Shown piece by piece: positions 7,894 to 14,988 of a stretch of DNA of 42,226 bases. The translations under genes were made by a program, and so were the position numbers. Numbering within the stretch: the stretch's first letter is position 1; each line of letters begins with the position of its first letter. The DNA is from an uncultured Clostridia bacterium (GTDB lineage Bacteria > Bacillota > Clostridia > Christensenellales > UBA1242). Under the pieces are notes generated by a model. It was not told where the DNA came from. It was given only the letters and a program-made list of their open reading frames with translations, and made no database searches. The stretch covers positions 1 to 42,226 of the forward strand of contig CALVNE010000006.1 of the NCBI GenBank assembly GCA_944349515.1, read 5' to 3'.

Positions 7894-7916
7894 ATCCATA
7901 CGAAAGGAGATTTATT

Positions 7917-8360
7917 ATGAAATGTATATATTGTGGTTGTGAAGATAGCAAAGTTCTCGACAGCCGTTCAACCGATGAGTCCAATTCTATTCGTAGAAGA
8001 AGAGAGTGCTTAAATTGCGGAAAGAGGTTCACTACATACGAAACGGTGGAAACTGTGCCTATTTTGGTTGTTAAGAAAGACGGGTCCCGCCAACCTTTCA
8101 ACATCGAAAAAATTAAGTGCGGAATGATTAAGGCGTGTGAAAAGCGTCCTGTCAGCATGGCTCAAATAGACGAAATGGCAGAGGATATTGAAAAATCCAT
8201 TCAAAACTCGCTCCGTCAAGAGGTTTCCAGTCAAGAGATTGGCGAAATGATTATGGCAAGGCTCAAAAAGGCGGATGAAATCGCCTATGTCCGCTTCGCC
8301 TCCGTCTATCGCCAATTCAAAGATGTTACAAACTTCATCAAACTTATTACTGAGATGTAA
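7917..8360 (+). CDS. nrdR: Transcriptional repressor NrdR
   Basis: NrdR is the nucleotide-sensing repressor of ribonucleotide reductase genes. The 147-residue protein has the N-terminal zinc ribbon (Cys pairs 3/6 and 31/34) with the DNA-binding RRRRECLNC segment, then an ATP-cone domain starting at VVKKDGSRQPFNIEKI (about residue 48). The ATG at 7917 is chosen over an upstream in-frame start because AAAGGAGA (7903-7910) precedes it and the zinc ribbon begins at residue 3. Its own control region carries two NrdR boxes, so it appears autoregulated. No nrd structural gene is in the window. Confidence 0.96.
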   Translation: MKCIYCGCEDSKVLDSRSTDESNSIRRRRECLNCGKRFTTYETVETVPILVVKKDGSRQPFNIEKIKCGMIKACEKRPVSMAQIDEMAEDIEKSIQNSLRQEVSSQEIGEMIMARLKKADEIAYVRFASVYRQFKDVTNFIKLITEM

Positions 8361-8390
8361 ACTTAGCAAAACAAAAATTGTAAAAATCAA

Positions 8391-8426
8391 AATAAACTCT
8401 ATCAAAAATGATAAAGTTTATTTTTT
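8391..8426 (+). terminator. nrdR terminator
   Basis: A 14-bp stem with one mismatch (8391-8404 with 8409-8422) and an AAAA loop runs into six T residues. It lies 30 nt after the nrdR stop codon. Confidence 0.85.
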
Positions 8427-8445
8427 ATTATTTTCAATAAACAAA

Positions 8446-8733
8446 CTATTTCTTCCCCTTGCTTGTGCCCATGATGTATGGCGTTGGATTATTTGTGGCG
8501 TAAAGTTCAACAAGGATGGCATCTTCACCGACCTTGACAATTTGACTTAACGGAATAAAAAGTTCCATACCGCTTTTAAAGACATTCCAAAAACTTTTTT
8601 CGCCCGGCACAACAATTCCCTGCACGCACCCCGTCTGCAAATTGAAACAAACATCGACGATGTGCCCCAGCCTTCGCCCATCGACCACATTGACAACTTC
8701 CTTACACCTTAATTCCAAAAATGAAGTATCCAT
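8446..8733 (-). CDS. YlmC/YmxH family PRC-barrel sporulation-associated protein
   Basis: The 95-residue cytosolic protein matches the YlmC/YmxH family: LELRCKEVVNVVDGRRLGHI at the start, a GCVQGIVVPGE strand pair, and LSQIVKVGEDAILVEL near the end. These are single PRC-barrel domain proteins, conserved in endospore formers, of unknown biochemical function. It stands alone on the minus strand, converging with nrdR. No Shine-Dalgarno sequence is seen before the ATG. A CATAAACT box 5 nt upstream resembles a sigma-E -10 sequence, but no matching -35 was found, so its control is undecided. Confidence 0.85.
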   Translation of the reverse strand: MDTSFLELRCKEVVNVVDGRRLGHIVDVCFNLQTGCVQGIVVPGEKSFWNVFKSGMELFIPLSQIVKVGEDAILVELYATNNPTPYIMGTSKGKK

Positions 8734-8880
8734 GTGGTAGTTTATGTCGCATTATGTCAAAAAATGATAGAAATCTTAATTTATTTAATATCTTATTTCA
8801 AAATACAAATATCTTAGTAACAACATATTTATATTCTTCTTTTTATTGTTTAAAATATGTTAAACTGAAAAGGATGAAAT

Positions 8881-8910
8881 TACTATTATTTTAATAACAG
8901 TATAATAGTA
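8881..8910 (+). promoter_or_regulatory. 9-bp inverted repeat upstream of the HTH-like gene
   Basis: TACTATTAT (8881-8889) and its exact complement ATAATAGTA (8902-8910) are separated by 12 nt, about two turns centre to centre. It lies 50 nt upstream of a small HTH-like gene and could be an operator for it. The AT-rich composition makes chance possible. Confidence 0.35.
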
Positions 8911-8959
8911 TTCCATCTTATCTTTTAAAAAACATGTTAATATAATAATGAGGTTAAAT

Positions 8960-9190
8960 ATGAAATTACAATTTAGATTTAAGAGAGAAGAGATTGAAAA
9001 GATTTTAAGAGAAAATAAAATATCATTGCGGAATTTTGCATTTTTTTTAGGCATAACCACAAATATTGCCAAAAGGATGTTCAACGAAGAGCCATTTGAA
9101 ATTGACACGAAGTATCTCTCCGAATTCTCAATTTCAAACAAAGAGGTTTCAACTAATTTAAATGATTTAATTAGAAAAATAAATAAGTGA
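8960..9190 (+). CDS. Small HTH-like protein, hypothetical
   Basis: The 76-residue product is basic and mainly helical. The middle (EEIEKILRENKISLRNFAFF followed by LGITTNIAKRMF) resembles a Cro/CI-type helix-turn-helix: a helix with SLRNFAFFLG as the first HTH helix and TNIAKRMF as the recognition helix. No family name can be assigned. The ATG at 8960 is chosen because GAGG lies 6 nt upstream; an earlier in-frame ATG at 8948 overlaps that Shine-Dalgarno sequence. It is flanked upstream by a 9-bp inverted repeat and downstream by a phased A-tract terminator element. A TATAAT lies just upstream of the Shine-Dalgarno sequence but lacks a good -35. Confidence 0.7.
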   Translation: MKLQFRFKREEIEKILRENKISLRNFAFFLGITTNIAKRMFNEEPFEIDTKYLSEFSISNKEVSTNLNDLIRKINK

Positions 9191-9246
9191 AAAAACACAA
9201 AAAAATAGGCAATTTTCGCAAAAAAAGTGAAAAAAATTGGTTTTTT
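9190..9246 (+). terminator. A-tract terminator element, copy 1
   Basis: Directly after the stop codon come four A-tracts and one AATTTT tract with centres near 9192, 9202, 9213, 9223 and 9233. CAATTTT (9210-9216) can pair with AAAATTG (9233-9239), and the flanking A-run with TTTTTT (9241-9246), giving a bulged AT-rich hairpin ending in T. It shares words (ATAGGCA, TTTTCGCAAAAAA, TGAAAAAA) with the element at 11446-11503. Confidence 0.5.
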
Positions 9247-9538
9247 ATGAAAATTTAGCAAAATTTTAAAAGTGTAAGTCTTTTTGCTTTAATTTATCAG
9301 ATTTTCTGATGTAGCAAATACATTATAACGATATATTTTTTACTTATATTAAAAAACAGAAATGTTCATGTTTAAATACATGACGATAAAATTTCTAAAG
9401 ATAAATTCCCCCAAGTCGCACAAAACTTCTAAAAACCTTATACTTCAAACAGTGTCCCTAATTATATGCAATATTTACAACAAACATTTGACTTTCCACA
9501 AGTAAATTGTTACAATAAGACGTTTAAAAGGTTTGAAA
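9191..9538. other. Intergenic region between the HTH-like gene and the HAD gene
   Basis: No gene is seen. It holds the A-tract terminator element at 9190-9246, an AT-rich stretch without recognisable motifs, and the promoter of the HAD gene at 9488-9516. Confidence 0.5.
9488..9516 (+). promoter_or_regulatory. Promoter of the COG5610-type HAD gene
   Basis: TTGACT (9488-9493), a 17-nt spacer and an extended -10 (TGT-TACAAT, hexamer 9511-9516) predict a start near 9523, with AAAAGG before the ATG at 9539. Confidence 0.75.
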
Positions 9539-11431
9539 ATGAGTAAAGATTCCCCGAAGGTTATATTTGTAGATTGCTTCAACACCATCATTGGAAGGCG
9601 CAGAACCCCGAACGATGTTATTTTGCTGTGGGGAAAGAAATTGGAAGAGCGATATCCTCAAATTTCCAAAAATGAGTTCTTCAAAATGTTCAAAAAGTAT
9701 TGGGAACAACTTTCTTTTTTAGATAGAATAGGCATAGAAAATTCCGAATTTTTAACCGATATTCATGAAATATTTTTAAAAATGGCTGGCGACATTTCTA
9801 AGTACAAACTGATAAATAACTTCAACTCACAAGAATTTATGGAAATTGCCATGAAAACCTACATATCAGCAGAACATGAATATCATTATCTAAAACCGCG
9901 CGTTATAAAATTTTTAAAAAAGGCAAAAGCGAAAAACCACAAGATTTTCATTGTTTCCGATTTTTATTGCGAAGCAAGTGTAATAAAAAAGTGGCTAACA
10001 CTACTACACCTTGACGTCGACGCGCTCATCGACAAAATTTATGTCTCGTGTGAGTATAGAAAATCGAAGGCAACAGGGTCGCTATATGAATACATACTTA
10101 AAGAAAATAACTTGAATCCCAAAGACGTCACCATGATTGGCGACAATTTAATTTCGGACAGAAAAATGGCAAAGAAAGCGGGATTGAAAGTCAAGTTTTT
10201 GGCTTTGCCACAAGTTAAGTCTGACTGCAAAGAAATAAGAAAAGCGAAAGAAAAACTAACAATTCCCAAAGAATACCTAGATATTTTCAACGAAAACGCC
10301 CTAGCCGACGGCTTTTATCCTAACTATGCCTTCCCTTTATACGCCTTCACGAAAAGATTATTTGAAGAATGCGAAAGAAAGCAAATTAAAAATCTTTTTT
10401 TCTTAGCAAGAGAAGGAAAATTTTTGAAAAAACTCTTTGACTTCTACTGCGCCTATAACAACTATGAAATTAAAACCCATTATTTTGCCGTTTCAAGAGC
10501 AAGCGTTATTGTGACAACTGAAAAACCTTATGAAGAAGCGTTTGTTGGACTTGACGACAAAGTTTTTATGGTAACCAAAAATTTTCTTAAAACATTGCAT
10601 TTTTCCGAAGAAGAAATAAAAGAAATCTGTAAGGACGCAAAAATCAGACCAAACAAAATAAATATCATCTTCAAAAATTCTCGAACGCACAAAAAAATAT
10701 TGAAGTCCACTGTGTTCAACAAACTTTACAAAAAAGTGCATACCGAGCAAAGAGAAGCCTACACAAAATATTTAAACTCCTTCAACGTCGACCTAGAAAA
10801 AGAGGGCTTTTATGTGGTAGACAGCGGTTGGCGGGGAAATATGCAAAGGTATATGAAAAATTATTTTTCCCATCCGCAAAAAATGGAGGGATTTTACATA
10901 GGCACCGCTTACAAAAATTGCGCAAAGGAACAGGTGCAAGGATTACTTTTTTCCATCAAACTAAAGAAACTTGGTTGGACTAATAAAATATTTTCTTATA
11001 GGAGATTTAACTACGAGGAAATTCTACGCGCGCCCGAGGCGACTTGTTTGGCCTATGACGTCAAAACAGGCGAGCCGATTTTGGCAAACAAAACCGCGGA
11101 AACTGAAGCGTACGATAAAACCATAAAGCCTATGCAAGATAAAATATTTGAGAAATTCAAAAAAATTGTAGATGTCGACAGTAAAATTTATTCAAATATC
11201 CATTCGGTTTGCGCATATATGATGCTCAAGTTAATAAAAAAGAGCAACAAAATTGACGTAAAATTTTTTAACGAGGCACAGAACTCTTTTTGCGACAGTT
11301 TCGGCTATGTCGGATATTCCTATAAGAACATAAGCGCCTTTTTGCGTGTGCTGAATTTTAAGGCAAAAGATTTATTCTATATCATAAGAAACACTCATGC
11401 AGTTAATAAAAAACGAAAATATTGGATTTGA
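9539..11431 (+). CDS. COG5610-type HAD-superfamily protein with large C-terminal domain
   Basis: Residues 1-230 form a HAD-like domain: motif I is VDCFNTI (D12; the second position is Phe where phosphatases have Asp), motif II IVSDFY, a motif III Lys, and motif IV MIGDNLISDRKMAKKAG. The C-terminal ~400 residues carry LFFLAREGKFLKKLFDFY and VVDSGWRGNMQ, hallmarks of the large HAD proteins grouped as COG5610, often found with surface-polysaccharide genes. The substrate is unknown. The ATG at 9539 follows AAAAGG; a TTG 6 nt earlier is too close to it. The gene is monocistronic, with a strong promoter and a terminator. Here no glycosyltransferase genes are adjacent, so a surface-polysaccharide role is only inferred from the family. 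Confidence 0.85.
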   Translation: MSKDSPKVIFVDCFNTIIGRRRTPNDVILLWGKKLEERYPQISKNEFFKMFKKYWEQLSFLDRIGIENSEFLTDIHEIFLKMAGDISKYKLINNFNSQEFMEIAMKTYISAEHEYHYLKPRVIKFLKKAKAKNHKIFIVSDFYCEASVIKKWLTLLHLDVDALIDKIYVSCEYRKSKATGSLYEYILKENNLNPKDVTMIGDNLISDRKMAKKAGLKVKFLALPQVKSDCKEIRKAKEKLTIPKEYLDIFNENALADGFYPNYAFPLYAFTKRLFEECERKQIKNLFFLAREGKFLKKLFDFYCAYNNYEIKTHYFAVSRASVIVTTEKPYEEAFVGLDDKVFMVTKNFLKTLHFSEEEIKEICKDAKIRPNKINIIFKNSRTHKKILKSTVFNKLYKKVHTEQREAYTKYLNSFNVDLEKEGFYVVDSGWRGNMQRYMKNYFSHPQKMEGFYIGTAYKNCAKEQVQGLLFSIKLKKLGWTNKIFSYRRFNYEEILRAPEATCLAYDVKTGEPILANKTAETEAYDKTIKPMQDKIFEKFKKIVDVDSKIYSNIHSVCAYMMLKLIKKSNKIDVKFFNEAQNSFCDSFGYVGYSYKNISAFLRVLNFKAKDLFYIIRNTHAVNKKRKYWI

Positions 11432-11445
11432 TTTTTAATATATAC

Positions 11446-11503
11446 AAAAAACGTAAAAAAATAGGCATTTTTCGCAAAAAATTTGAAAAAATGCTTATTT
11501 TTT
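11446..11503 (+). terminator. A-tract terminator element, copy 2
   Basis: A 15-bp AT-rich stem with one G-T pair (11458-11472 with 11487-11501) closes a 14-nt loop and ends in T. Tract centres lie near 11448, 11458, 11470, 11478 and 11488. It is a relative of the element at 9190-9246, with the same order of words, and serves the HAD gene. Confidence 0.75.
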
Positions 11504-11632
11504 ATTAATTTTATGAGGAATTTTTTTATCTTTTAAAATTGACCACCTTTCATCGAACCAAATTAGACAATCATCTTTATAAATTTTGTATACAATTTTT
11601 ACGCCTTAATCGTCATCGTTTTGCCAAAACAT
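11495..11632 (-). pseudogene. Possible remnant of a small protein with an in-frame stop
   Basis: An ATG at 11632 opens a frame reading MFWQNDDD, then TAA (11606-11608), then in the same frame GVKIVYKIYKDD and CLIWFDERWSILKDKKIPHK up to a TAA at 11495. The amino-acid mix (Trp, Asp, Glu, Cys) is more protein-like than chance AT-rich translation. There is no Shine-Dalgarno sequence and its end overlaps the opposing terminator. It could be a decayed small gene or chance. Confidence 0.25.
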
Positions 11633-11762
11633 CAAGCATCTAATTAGGATATATTTTTAGTAAAAAACTTAAAAATGTTTAAATTTTATTTAACCAAATA
11701 TTAAATTTATTAAAGAAGATTTGTTTAGGTTGATTGGCGTCCGACAAAAATTTTCCTTCATT

Positions 11763-12533
11763 TTACTCAAAAAACTTTTTTAAGGTTTTAAGCGCCGTCT
11801 TTTCAAGACGAGACACCTGCGCTTGGCTTATCCCCACCTCCTCGCTAACTTCCATTTGGGTTTTGCCGATATAGTAGCGCATAAGTAGTATTTCTTTTTC
11901 GCGCTCCGAAAGGTTTTTTATCGCGTCGTTCAATGTCATTTTTTCTACCAAACTTTCGTCGTCCTTATCGCTGGCAATTTGGTCCATAATTCGCACCGTT
12001 TCGTTGCCGTCGCTGTAAACCGGCTCGTTTAGGGAAATAGTGTCGCTTATGGCGTCCAGCGCAAAATTCACCTCAGTTACCGGCAAATCTAAAACATTAG
12101 CAATCTCCTCAGTGTTAGGTTCACGATTAAACTTTTTCACAATCTCCTCTTTAACCTTAAGCGAGCGATATGCTGTGTCACGAATAGACCGGCTTACGCG
12201 CACAGAGTTGTTATCGCGAAGATAACGCCTAATCTCGCCGATAATCATCGGCACGGCATAAGTCGAAAATTTCACATTCAAACTTTCGTCGAAATTGTCT
12301 ATCGCCTTCAAAAGACCTACGCACCCCACCTGAAACATATCGTCCGACTTATCTGAATGCGCCGAAAAGCGTTGTACCACCGAAAGCACCAATCTTAAAT
12401 TTGCAACAACAAATTTATCCCGCGCAAACTCATCTCCCGCCTTGACCGCGCGCATAAGTTCGGCAACCTCTGCATTTTTAAGTTTTGGCAAGGTGGAAGT
12501 GTTAACTCCGGAAATGACAACCCTATTAGCCAT
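11763..12533 (-). CDS. sigG: RNA polymerase sporulation sigma factor SigG
   Basis: Sigma-G directs late forespore transcription. The 256-residue protein shows region 2 (DDMFQVGCVGLLKAIDNFD and KFSTYAVPMIIGEIRRYLRD), region 3 (RVSRSIRDTAYRSL) and the region 4 HTH (GKTQMEVSEEVGISQAQVSR), closely matching B. subtilis SigG, including the N-terminal VVISGVNTSTLPKLKN segment that distinguishes it from SigF and SigB. TAGGAGG lies 4 nt before the ATG. In B. subtilis sigG follows spoIIGA-sigE; here it stands alone. A possible sigma-F type promoter lies 20-50 nt upstream, which would fit the known control of sigG. Confidence 0.95.
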   Translation of the reverse strand: MANRVVISGVNTSTLPKLKNAEVAELMRAVKAGDEFARDKFVVANLRLVLSVVQRFSAHSDKSDDMFQVGCVGLLKAIDNFDESLNVKFSTYAVPMIIGEIRRYLRDNNSVRVSRSIRDTAYRSLKVKEEIVKKFNREPNTEEIANVLDLPVTEVNFALDAISDTISLNEPVYSDGNETVRIMDQIASDKDDESLVEKMTLNDAIKNLSEREKEILLMRYYIGKTQMEVSEEVGISQAQVSRLEKTALKTLKKFFE

Positions 12534-12898
12534 AGCGCCTCCTAGTTAAGAGTTATCTTTTCCTATTAAAAATTAATTATGCAAAGATAAAAAGAAACAA
12601 CAAAACAAGCGAAATTTCGCCAAATTTTGCTGTTTAGTTACTTTTTAAACTAAGTATTTTCGTTTGAAATTAAAAAAAGGGAATTAGATACAATTAATCC
12701 ATTTTCTTTCAAATAAAAGCAACCCTTTTAAAACACCCTTTGTTAAGGTGGATAATTTTAATAAATTTTCTCAAACTCTACTAATTTTTTCTTACAAAAA
12801 AAGCAAAAATTAACAAAAAATACACTTTTTTACACTTTTTTTGAAAAAATAAGGGGTGTTTTTATTGTTTTTTCTAAAATACGAATTTTGCTTTAGGT
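12534..12898. other. Intergenic region between hflX and sigG
   Basis: No gene is seen. The left part is the sigG leader with a candidate sigma-F promoter. The right part (about 12780-12880), just after hflX on the minus strand, is a series of A/T tracts separated by ACAC and similar words; no GC-containing hairpin terminator is evident for hflX. Confidence 0.5.
12555..12582 (-). promoter_or_regulatory. Candidate sigma-F type promoter of sigG
   Basis: On the minus strand GCATA (12582-12578) and GGAAAAGAT (12563-12555) resemble the sigma-F -35 (GYATA) and -10 (GGnnAnAnT) elements, with a 14-nt gap, one short of the usual spacing, and one mismatch. Its position before sigG agrees with known forespore control, but the match is only moderate. 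Confidence 0.35.
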
Positions 12899-13981
12899 TT
12901 AATCCTCCAAACTTTTTTTGATAAGTTCTTTCAATTTTTCTAAGTTGTACTTTTTCTTAACAGAAAACGGAATTTCATTTTCGCGCACTTCAATCGGTCC
13001 ACTCAAAAGGTCAGTTTTATTCAAAACAATAATCCTCTTTTTGGTGGCGTGAATATCATCTAAAATTTCGTTGGTAATTTCAATGTTGCGCTTATAGTTT
13101 TTATCTGACACATCCACCACATGAATAATTAAATCAGCATCCTTTATCTCTTCCAAAGTGGATGCAAAACTTTCCACAAGTTCATGCGGAAGTTTGCTTA
13201 TGAAACCCACCGTGTCCGTCAAAATACAATACTTGTTTTCACCTAAAAACATTCGCCTTGAGGTCGTTTCCAGCGTAGCAAAGAGTTTATCTTGCACATA
13301 AATTTCGTCGCGCGTCAAAAGGTTGAAAAGCGAACTTTTTCCTGCATTTGTGTACCCGCCAATCACCACGCTTTTTATCCCCGCCTTTATCCTCGCATTA
13401 CGATTGACAGCGCGCGCATTTTTAATCTTTTCAATCTCTTTTTTAAGCGTCAAAATCTCTGCCTCTAGTTTTCGCCTATCAAGTTCCAATTTCGTTTCGC
13501 CCGGACCGCGCATACCAACGCCCGCACCACCAAAGCGCCCTTGAGAGCCCTGCATGGAACTAAGCCGTGTGAGAAGATACTTGTTCTGCGCAAGCTTAAC
13601 TTCAATCTTACCTTCGTTAGATTTAGCGTTGCAAGCAAAAATGTCAATGATAAGAAGAATTCTATCAAGCACCTTAACGCCCAACTCATCGCTCAAATTC
13701 TTAAGTTGACTGCCTGTAAGTTTAAAATCGACAACCAAAACGTCAATGCCGTTTTCTTTCACAAAACTTTTTATCTCTTCAAGTTTACCCGTGCCAATAA
13801 TGGTGCGCCGATTTAGCGCCTTGATGTCTTGATAAAAAAATTCCGCAACTTCAAGGTTCGCCGATTCACACAAGCGCCTTATTTCGGCAAATTGAAAATC
13901 CTTGTCCGCACCTTTATCTATCGGACAAAACACCACCGCCTTTTCTATTTCTTCGTTTAACGTTTCATACATCTTTTTCAT
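12899..13981 (-). CDS. hflX: GTPase HflX
   Basis: HflX binds the 50S subunit and acts in ribosome splitting and rescue. The 360-residue protein has the N-terminal HflX domain (RRTIIGTGKLEEI, residues 58-70; VLDRILLIIDIFA), the glycine-rich linker QGRFGGAGVGMRGPGETKLE (residues 148-167), and the GTPase domain with GGYTNAGKSS (208-217), a DTVGF G3 and NKTD G4. It is shorter than the E. coli protein, mainly in the C-terminal part, as in many Firmicutes. No Shine-Dalgarno sequence precedes the ATG; a strong promoter ends 6 nt upstream, implying a leaderless mRNA. Confidence 0.95.
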   Translation of the reverse strand: MKKMYETLNEEIEKAVVFCPIDKGADKDFQFAEIRRLCESANLEVAEFFYQDIKALNRRTIIGTGKLEEIKSFVKENGIDVLVVDFKLTGSQLKNLSDELGVKVLDRILLIIDIFACNAKSNEGKIEVKLAQNKYLLTRLSSMQGSQGRFGGAGVGMRGPGETKLELDRRKLEAEILTLKKEIEKIKNARAVNRNARIKAGIKSVVIGGYTNAGKSSLFNLLTRDEIYVQDKLFATLETTSRRMFLGENKYCILTDTVGFISKLPHELVESFASTLEEIKDADLIIHVVDVSDKNYKRNIEITNEILDDIHATKKRIIVLNKTDLLSGPIEVRENEIPFSVKKKYNLEKLKELIKKSLED

Positions 13982-13987
13982 GATTTC

Positions 13988-14015
13988 ATTATAGCATACA
14001 TCATCCTTTTTGCAA
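13988..14015 (-). promoter_or_regulatory. Predicted leaderless promoter of hflX
   Basis: On the minus strand, TTGCAA (14015-14010), a 16-nt spacer and an extended consensus -10 (TGC-TATAAT, hexamer 13993-13988) precede the ATG by 6 nt (GAAATC). The expected start site is the A of the ATG. Confidence 0.7.
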
Positions 14016-14165
14016 GTTATTTTTTAAATAATTTTCTTTTTCTTCTTGCATTTTTATAAGCGTATAACAATAGTTTCTAAAACTTTATTTACACTCTTTC
14101 AGTGTGATTTATAATAAAAAATGAAAAAAAATGTAGCAAAATTAACAAAAAAAGCATTTTTTTTC

Positions 14166-14191
14166 AAAAAAATCACGCTTTTTCGCATGAT
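14166..14191 (-). terminator. Lipoprotein gene terminator
   Basis: A 7-bp stem with one G-T pair (14172-14178 with 14185-14191) and a 6-nt loop is followed on the minus strand by a T-run (plus-strand A at 14166-14171). It lies 18 nt after the stop codon. Confidence 0.8.
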
Positions 14192-14208
14192 TTTTAGTGA
14201 TTTTTGTT

Positions 14209-14886
14209 TTACTCATCATTTTCATCTAAGGAACTTGCCAGCACGTCGCCGGTTTCGGTGGAAAGAATTATTGTGATGTTGTTGCCCTCGCGGTCTACGC
14301 AAGTAAAGCACCAATAGAGGTCGCTAAAATCGTTATCCTTCATGTTGATAATTCTTAAATAACATTCGCCGTTAAAGTTATTGTAGGATTTTAGTGCATC
14401 TAATTCTTCGCTCAGCGTTTCGGAGGCAATTTCTATCGCTTTTTGTGAATTAATGCTGAAATTTTGTTTTGTCAGCGCCAGCGTTTGCCCTTCGTACACA
14501 ACACTCACCTCGTCGCCGAGCGCAATGTCGTCAACAATGTCCTTCATATAGGTGTTGTTAAAGGAATTATACTCCGCCTCAACTTGCACCGTTGTTCCTT
14601 GCGAGGTAATATCTAACGCCATGGCATCTCTAATATTTTCCTCTTTAAACCTAATAGTTAAAAGCGCACAGTCCACAAGGTCCGTTGCCTCACCGTTCAC
14701 GCGATACACCGATTCGCGCTGACCTTTAGAAATGGTGACCACCATATCCTCATTCTCACCAAAGTAGTACTCCTCAGTGATTTCCGCCATATTTTCAAGG
14801 ACGTAACTAGAAATAGTTTTTCCGCAAGCAGAGACCCCGAAAAGGACGACTAAAAGCGATAACGAAACTAAAACTTTTTTAAACAT
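14209..14886 (-). CDS. Lipoprotein of unknown function
   Basis: The 225-residue product begins with a classical lipoprotein signal: MFKKVLVSLSLLVVLFG, then VSAC with the lipidated Cys at 21. It should be anchored to the outer face of the membrane. The mature part is acidic and contains beta-rich segments and a helical block (INSQKAIEIASETLSEELDA); near the end, LYWCFTCVDREGNNITIIL followed by STETGDVLAS resembles the PepSY-like pattern of proteins that carry a strand ending in a Tyr/Trp-x-V/F core, but this is only a suggestion. The Shine-Dalgarno sequence AAAGGAGA lies 7 nt before the ATG. It is divergent from the aldolase gene. Confidence 0.8.
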   Translation of the reverse strand: MFKKVLVSLSLLVVLFGVSACGKTISSYVLENMAEITEEYYFGENEDMVVTISKGQRESVYRVNGEATDLVDCALLTIRFKEENIRDAMALDITSQGTTVQVEAEYNSFNNTYMKDIVDDIALGDEVSVVYEGQTLALTKQNFSINSQKAIEIASETLSEELDALKSYNNFNGECYLRIINMKDNDFSDLYWCFTCVDREGNNITIILSTETGDVLASSLDENDE

Positions 14887-14929
14887 ACATTTTCTCCTTT
14901 TATATTTTTAATTTTATAACAATTTATGT

Positions 14930-14957
14930 TTGTAAATAAGAAGAAATATGTTAAAAT
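14930..14957 (+). promoter_or_regulatory. Aldolase gene promoter
   Basis: TTGTAA (14930-14935), a 16-nt spacer and an extended -10 (TGT-TAAAAT, hexamer 14952-14957) lie about 32 nt before the ATG. Confidence 0.6.
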
Positions 14958-14988
14958 ATATATTGTAATGTCGTATTTTGGAGGAACG

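Larger units (their letters stand above)
7572..7916. other. Divergent control region between feoA and nrdR
   Basis: No gene is seen. The right part carries the nrdR promoter and two NrdR boxes. The left part must hold the feoA promoter, whose -35 element is unclear. The centre (7660-7790) is less AT-rich on one strand (C-rich, with repeats such as ctcacac and ctcgcaa) and shows no recognisable motif. Confidence 0.5.
11432..11762. other. Convergent intergenic region between the HAD gene and sigG
   Basis: It holds the A-tract terminator at 11446-11503, a short interrupted reading frame on the minus strand (11495-11632), and an AT-rich stretch up to sigG with nothing recognisable. Confidence 0.5.
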
